Assembly: GCA_021792135.1 (NCBI GenBank)
Contig: JAJYVF010000001.1
Span: 124,001-188,000, forward strand
Reading direction: 5' to 3'
DNA length: 64,000 nt
DNA from: Acidobacteriota bacterium
GTDB lineage: Bacteria; Acidobacteriota; Terriglobia; Terriglobales; Acidobacteriaceae
Each line of letters starts with the position of its first letter. Position 1 is the stretch's first letter. The position numbers and the translations under genes are program-made. This document shows, piece after piece, positions 60,251 through 64,000 of this stretch. Under the pieces are notes generated by a model. The model did not search any database. It saw only the letters and a program-made list of their open reading frames with translations, and was not told the DNA's origin.

Positions 60251-60915
60251 CCGTTGACCAGCGCCAGAGTGAAGCCGTCGTAGCCCTTGCTGCCCACGGT
60301 CTGGAGGGTGGTGGCGGTGACACGGCGCTCGGCGGCCAGCGCTTCGTTAAAGCGGCGAACGCCCTGCACCATGGGATCAGGGCACCGCGGATTGGCAACC
60401 TCGCCGTCGCGGATGACATTGTCCACGACGATGGCGGCTCCGGGGCGGGTGAGGCGCAGTGCCCAGGAGAAGTAAGGCGCGATGTTCTCCTTGTCCGCAT
60501 CGATGAAGACGAAGTCGAAGGGCTCCTGGCCTTCGGCGGCAATCTCCGAGAGCAGGTCGAGGGCCGGGCCGAGGCGCAGATCGACGAGGGAAGCGAGGCC
60601 GGCGCGGGCGATGTTCTCGCGGGCCACGTCGCAGTGCTTCGGATCAGCTTCGAGGGTCACGAGGCGGCCGTCCTCGGGCAGGGCACGAGCCAGCCAGATG
60701 GTGCTGTAGGCGCCGAGGGTGCCGATTTCGAGGATGTTCCGAGCGCGGCTCATCCGGGCCAGCAGGCGCAGCAGCCTGCCCTGGGTGGGGGTGACGGCGA
60801 TCTCCGGAAGACCGGCGGCGCGGCTGGCCTCAACGGCAGCATCGAGCGCCGGATCGGGAGGGATCAGCAGGCCGTTGATGTAATGGTCAACTGCGGCCCA
60901 AAGCTCCTGGGACAT
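60247..60915 (-). CDS. Class I SAM-dependent O-methyltransferase (catechol/caffeoyl-CoA type)
   Basis: 222 residues with GAGGAG 5 nt before the ATG. The family pattern is clear: PTQGRLLRLLARM, the SAM-binding ARNILEIGTLGAYSTIWLA, LVTLEADPKHCDVARENI, and the metal-binding DFVFIDADKENIAPYFSWAL with AAIVVDNVIRDGEV. Small bacterial members methylate catechols or other diols with Mg; many are of unknown physiological substrate. Cytoplasmic. No pathway neighbour is evident. Tail-to-tail with the dehydrogenase (4-bp overlap). Confidence 0.92.
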   Translation of the reverse strand: MSQELWAAVDHYINGLLIPPDPALDAAVEASRAAGLPEIAVTPTQGRLLRLLARMSRARNILEIGTLGAYSTIWLARALPEDGRLVTLEADPKHCDVARENIARAGLASLVDLRLGPALDLLSEIAAEGQEPFDFVFIDADKENIAPYFSWALRLTRPGAAIVVDNVIRDGEVANPRCPDPMVQGVRRFNEALAAERRVTATTLQTVGSKGYDGFTLALVNG

Positions 60916-61452
60916 GAGTGCTCCTCAAAATTCCATCATAGACGGGGGATTGGGCTGGGAGGATTGCCGGGCGCAAGCGCCCGGAGTCCCGAAAGAATTC
61001 CCTGGCGAAGTGCATGTGTGGGAAGCAAAGGACTTGACCGCCAGGTCGCGCGCATGTGTGGCAAACAAATCACTTAGACTTCGTGGCTCGCAAGTGTTGA
61101 AAATAAAGAAGTTAGGAGAGCACCCGGGTTGGAGAGCTTTCCCCGCTGGAAGTTCGCCGATTTCCTTCCCCGCACGGAAGCCGGGGTATCGTTCTCGCCA
61201 GGATTTCAAACAGCCGTTGGATGCTTCGGCCCGGGCCGAAAAGGAAAAGCTCTGTGCGCCACGGGCGGACAGAGCTTTCCTTCTTTCAGAGTAGAGGGTT
61301 GTGGAGGATCGGGGCAAGGGAATTCGTGGGGGTGGGGTGACGAAGGTAAGTGGGACCGAAACCTCCCTCAGAGGCTGAAGCCCCTTCATTCTGGCGGCTG
61401 TAACAGCGCGGCTGAAGCCGTGCCCCTTCAAAGAAGTTCCTCCCAAGCTGAT
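60916..61452. repeat. Repeat-rich intergenic region
   Basis: 537 bp with three kinds of repeat and no gene. (1) Two direct copies of a 24-nt unit, 61012-61035 and 61052-61075, 20 of 24 identical, period 40. (2) A hairpin at 61243-61280. (3) GGCTGAAGCC at 61373-61382 and 61410-61419, each followed by a CCCCTTCA or CCTTCA sequence. A 173-residue minus frame across it is built from these repeats and is not called. Confidence 0.65.
61243..61280. repeat. Strong hairpin in the glyS downstream region
   Basis: AGCTCTGT-G-CGCC-ACG-GGCG-G-ACAGAGCT forms a 12-bp stem with one G-G mismatch and a 3-nt loop, flanked by GGAAA and TTCC that add pairs; TTCTTTC follows on the plus strand. It may be a repetitive extragenic palindrome or act as a terminator for transcripts from either side. 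Confidence 0.6.
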
Positions 61453-63561
61453 TCAGGCGGAGACCAGTTCGGAGAAGTCGGCGATCGAGGAGAAGGCGTT
61501 GAGGACTTCTCCGATGAGGGCGAGACGGTTGCTGCGCAGGTGAGCGTCGTCCACCATGACCATCACCTTGTCGAAGAAGAGATCGACGTGGGGACGGAGA
61601 GTGGCGATCTGCTCCAGGGCTGAGCGGTACTCGCGGCGGCGGCGCAGTTCCTCGACGGCGGGTGCGAGCATTCTGGCCTCGTTGTAGAGAGACTTCTCGG
61701 CGGGATCGTGGAGCAGGTTCGTGCTGGCAGGGCCGATCTCTTCGCCGGGATTGAGAATGCCCTTTTCGCGAGCCTGGCGGAGGATGTTCTTACTACGCTT
61801 GAAGGCAATGGCGATAGCGGCGAGATTCTCGGAGCCGCGGACGGCGGTGAGGGCTTCGGCGCGGGCGATCGCATCGCGGACGTCGTCGGCTCCGGCGGCG
61901 AGCACGGCGTTGACCACGTCGTAGGCAAAGCCGCGGACATCACGCAGCCAGAACTCCATCCGCTCGCGGAAGAAGGCCAGCAGTTTCTCCCGGGTTGCGG
62001 GTTCGAGCGCGGAAGGCAGCGCCTGGAGCAGGTCCGAAACGGAGAGCGGCAGGCCCGTCTCAGCGAGAATCTTGACCACGGCATTCGCGGCGCGGCGCAG
62101 CGCGAAGGGATCCTTCGAGCCGGTGGGCTCAAGGCCGATGGCGAACATGGCGGCAATGGTCTGAATCCGGTCGGCGAGGCCGAGCACCTGGCCTTCGATG
62201 GTGGGCGGGACGGGGTCGTCGACGGCGGCCGGGGAGTATTGCCAGTAAATGGCCTGAGCGGCGGATTCGCCGAGGCCCTGGACACGGGCGTAGAGGCCGC
62301 CGATGATGCCCTGGAGCTCCGTGAATTCCTTGACCAGTTCGGTCGTGAGGTCGGTCTTGGCGAGGCGAGTGGCCGTCAGCAGGGACTGCGCGTCCAGCGA
62401 GACTCCGCGTTTCGAGATTGTGTCGGCGATCCTCTCAGCGGTGCTCAGGTTCGCCTGGGTCTTGTCCCAATAGCTGCCCAGTTCCTTATGGAAGGTGACG
62501 GACGGGAGCATATCGACGCGGTCTTCGAGGGAGATCTTCTGGTCGACGCGCCAGAAGAAGCGAGCGTCGTTAAAACGGGCGCGGAGGACCCGTTCGTTGC
62601 CGTGGCGGATGGTGTCGATGCCGGACTCTTCCGGGTGGGTGTTGAGGACCGCGAGGAAATACGGCTCGAGGCGGCCCTGGGCGTTCTCGACGGCGAAGTA
62701 TTTCTGGTGGTCGCGCATGACGGTCACCAGGACTTCCTCCGGGAGTTCGAGGTACTCGCGGTCGAAGCTGCCGAGCACCACCGACGGCCATTCGGTGAGA
62801 TGGGTGACGGTCTCGATAAGGGCGGCGTCCTCGCGCCAGCGCGCGCCGGGGATGCTGCGGGTTTCGAGGTCGAGCGCCTTGCGGATGCGGTGGCGGCGGA
62901 GGGCAACGTCGGCGGTGACACTTGCGGCCTCGAGCGCGCCCAGATAGTCGTCGGGGTGATCGATGGCGACGGGGGCGTCGCCGTGCAGGATCCGGTGCCC
63001 CTGAGTCCTGTTGCCAGCGCGGACCCCGGCGAACTCGACGGGCAGAATGGCGTGGTCGAGGAGGGCGAGAAGCCAGCGGACGGGGCGAACGAAGCGCTCG
63101 GGCTTGCCTGGCCGCCAGTACATATTCTTCGGCCAGTAGAGGGCGGCGAGTTCGGGGGCGAGCAGATCGCCGAGGACGGCGGCGGCTTCGCGTCCGCGGT
63201 GGACGGCGGTGGCGCCGGCATAATCGCCTTTGGGAGTGGGGATTTTGCGGAGAGCCTCGACAGCGACTCCAGCTTTTTTGGCGAAAGCCTGGGCAGCCGG
63301 GGTGGGCTGGCCCTCGCGGAAGGCGACGCTCCAGGCGGGCCCGGTCATCTCCTGCGCGGCATCGGGCTGGCGGGCGAGGACGCCGCTGACCTGGACGGCG
63401 AGGCGGCGGGGGGTGGAGTAGCTGCGAATCTCGTGCTCCTCGGCGAGGAGGCGTTCGCGGCCGAGCAGGGCGAGAACGCGCTCGCGGAGCTCGGATTCGG
63501 CGGCGGCGATCATGCGCGCCGGAATTTCTTCTAGTCCTGCTTCAAAGAGGAGGTTCGGCAT
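61453..63561 (-). CDS. glyS: Glycyl-tRNA synthetase beta subunit
   Basis: 702 residues from ATG 63561; a longer frame from 63714 overlaps glyQ and is rejected. The beta subunit of the bacterial alpha2beta2 enzyme starts with the typical LLFEAGLEEIPARMI, contains STPRRLAVQVSGV, FVRPVRWLLALLD, TVMRDHQKYFAVEN, RVLRARFNDARFFW and DLTTELVKEFTELQG, and ends with an anticodon-binding-like helical domain (FFDKVMVMVDDAHLRSNRLA). It binds tRNA-Gly and, with GlyQ, charges it with glycine in the cytoplasm. It starts 11 bp after glyQ, forming the glyQS operon. Confidence 0.96.
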   Translation of the reverse strand: MPNLLFEAGLEEIPARMIAAAESELRERVLALLGRERLLAEEHEIRSYSTPRRLAVQVSGVLARQPDAAQEMTGPAWSVAFREGQPTPAAQAFAKKAGVAVEALRKIPTPKGDYAGATAVHRGREAAAVLGDLLAPELAALYWPKNMYWRPGKPERFVRPVRWLLALLDHAILPVEFAGVRAGNRTQGHRILHGDAPVAIDHPDDYLGALEAASVTADVALRRHRIRKALDLETRSIPGARWREDAALIETVTHLTEWPSVVLGSFDREYLELPEEVLVTVMRDHQKYFAVENAQGRLEPYFLAVLNTHPEESGIDTIRHGNERVLRARFNDARFFWRVDQKISLEDRVDMLPSVTFHKELGSYWDKTQANLSTAERIADTISKRGVSLDAQSLLTATRLAKTDLTTELVKEFTELQGIIGGLYARVQGLGESAAQAIYWQYSPAAVDDPVPPTIEGQVLGLADRIQTIAAMFAIGLEPTGSKDPFALRRAANAVVKILAETGLPLSVSDLLQALPSALEPATREKLLAFFRERMEFWLRDVRGFAYDVVNAVLAAGADDVRDAIARAEALTAVRGSENLAAIAIAFKRSKNILRQAREKGILNPGEEIGPASTNLLHDPAEKSLYNEARMLAPAVEELRRRREYRSALEQIATLRPHVDLFFDKVMVMVDDAHLRSNRLALIGEVLNAFSSIADFSELVSA

Positions 63562-63572
63562 TCGGAATCCGT

Positions 63573-64000
63573 TCAGGCTTCGAGCCCGCGGCGCTGCGCG
63601 GCATAAGCTTTGGCGACGCCCACGACCATGTTGCGGATGCGCGCCATGACGGCGACGCGCTCGGTGACGGAGATGGCTCCGCGGGCGTCGAGCAGGTTGA
63701 AGAGGTGGGAGCACTTGAGGCAGAGCTCGTAGGCGCCGAGGAGGGGAAAACGCCGCAGGGCAATGGCGCGGTCCTCCTCGGGGCGGCCGGCGCCGTCGTG
63801 CACCAGGCGCTCGTGGATCTTCTCGTGGCGCTCGGCGGCCTTTTCGGCTTTGGGGCGGAACTCGGTATTGAACTGGTCAAGGAGGGCCTGGCACTCGGAT
63901 TCATAGAGGCGGAGGTGCTCCCAGAGCCTGCCGATGTCGGCTGCCTCGAAGTTGTAGACGGAGAGCTGCAGCTCTTCCTGGAGGCGGACCTCGCCGTAGG
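63573..64000 (-). CDS. glyQ: Glycyl-tRNA synthetase alpha subunit (C-terminal part, cut by window edge)
   Basis: The minus-strand frame is open from the window edge to a stop at 63573, giving about 142 residues. It begins YGEVRLQEELQLSVYNFEAA and ends with CSHLFNLLDARGAISVTERV, MARIRNMVVGVAKAYAAQRR, the signature end of GlyQ; the catalytic class II core lies outside the window. GlyQ carries the glycine and ATP sites of the alpha2beta2 synthetase. glyS follows at 11 bp. Confidence 0.94.
   Translation of the reverse strand, partial: YGEVRLQEELQLSVYNFEAADIGRLWEHLRLYESECQALLDQFNTEFRPKAEKAAERHEKIHERLVHDGAGRPEEDRAIALRRFPLLGAYELCLKCSHLFNLLDARGAISVTERVAVMARIRNMVVGVAKAYAAQRRGLEA

Noticed and set aside
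60925-61446. 173-residue minus-strand frame
   Set aside because: Made of intergenic repeats, no ribosome site.
61708-63534. 608-residue plus-strand frame
   Set aside because: Antisense to glyS; Gly/Glu/Asp-rich artefact.

Overview
The window looks like a chromosomal stretch of an acidobacterium (Acidobacteriota, Terriglobia-like). The grounds are a GC-rich genome with frequent GTG and TTG starts, a very large Oar/SusC-like TonB-dependent receptor with an N-terminal carboxypeptidase-regulatory domain, and a dense set of secreted glycoside hydrolases (GH38-like, GH92, GH27, GH3, GH127 and one unassigned). No rRNA, CRISPR array or intact mobile element is seen; there is one tRNA (Ser-GGA). Species is not assigned. 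Most long opposite-strand reading frames are GC-bias shadows and are left out.

Layout. 1-11.5 kb is carbohydrate-active: the tail of an unassigned secreted protein, a GH38-like enzyme with an altered metal site, a MaoC protein, a GH92 alpha-mannosidase, a pirin with a palindromic upstream site, a Tat-type amidase and a GH27 alpha-galactosidase, a set that would suit galactomannan or mannose-rich glycans. 12-17.6 kb has a short 2-oxoglutarate dehydrogenase E1 and a compact non-phosphorylative L-fucose module (SDR dehydrogenase, L-fuconate dehydratase, FAH-family hydrolase). 17.8-42.4 kb is mostly housekeeping and envelope: MutS2, cytidylate-kinase-like protein, GNAT, GT39 with an inserted PDZ domain, NrnA, RbfA, GAF/PP2C phosphatase, DeoC, Hpt, a divergent Lgt-like protein, a diguanylate cyclase, a GT87-like protein, an ECF sigma/anti-sigma pair divergent from a CuA lipoprotein, a Slt-type lytic transglycosylase, a CDGSH protein, a MATE transporter, tRNA-Ser and an acyltransferase.

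42.6-58.2 kb is the most interesting block, a polysaccharide-utilisation-like locus. A GH3 enzyme with a PA14 insert, an unassigned six-hairpin-type glycosidase and the TonB-dependent receptor lie beside a divergent three-gene signalling operon: periplasmic sugar-binding protein, histidine kinase whose periplasmic part looks like a ConA-like lectin domain plus OB-fold modules, and a NarL-type response regulator. GH127 follows. A 16-bp palindrome sits in the receptor/sensor intergenic region and a long hairpin follows the receptor gene. The proposed logic is that glycan import by the receptor is sensed in the periplasm and drives transcription of the receptor and enzymes.

58.2-59.25 kb is a graveyard of gene fragments (phosphodiesterase tail, PP2C domain piece, IS66 transposase piece) joined in frame to an alcohol dehydrogenase. 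The window ends with an O-methyltransferase, a repeat-rich intergenic region and glyS/glyQ (glyQ cut by the window edge). Other decayed genes are a serine-recombinase tail near tRNA-Ser and a metallophosphoesterase N-terminal piece near rbfA.
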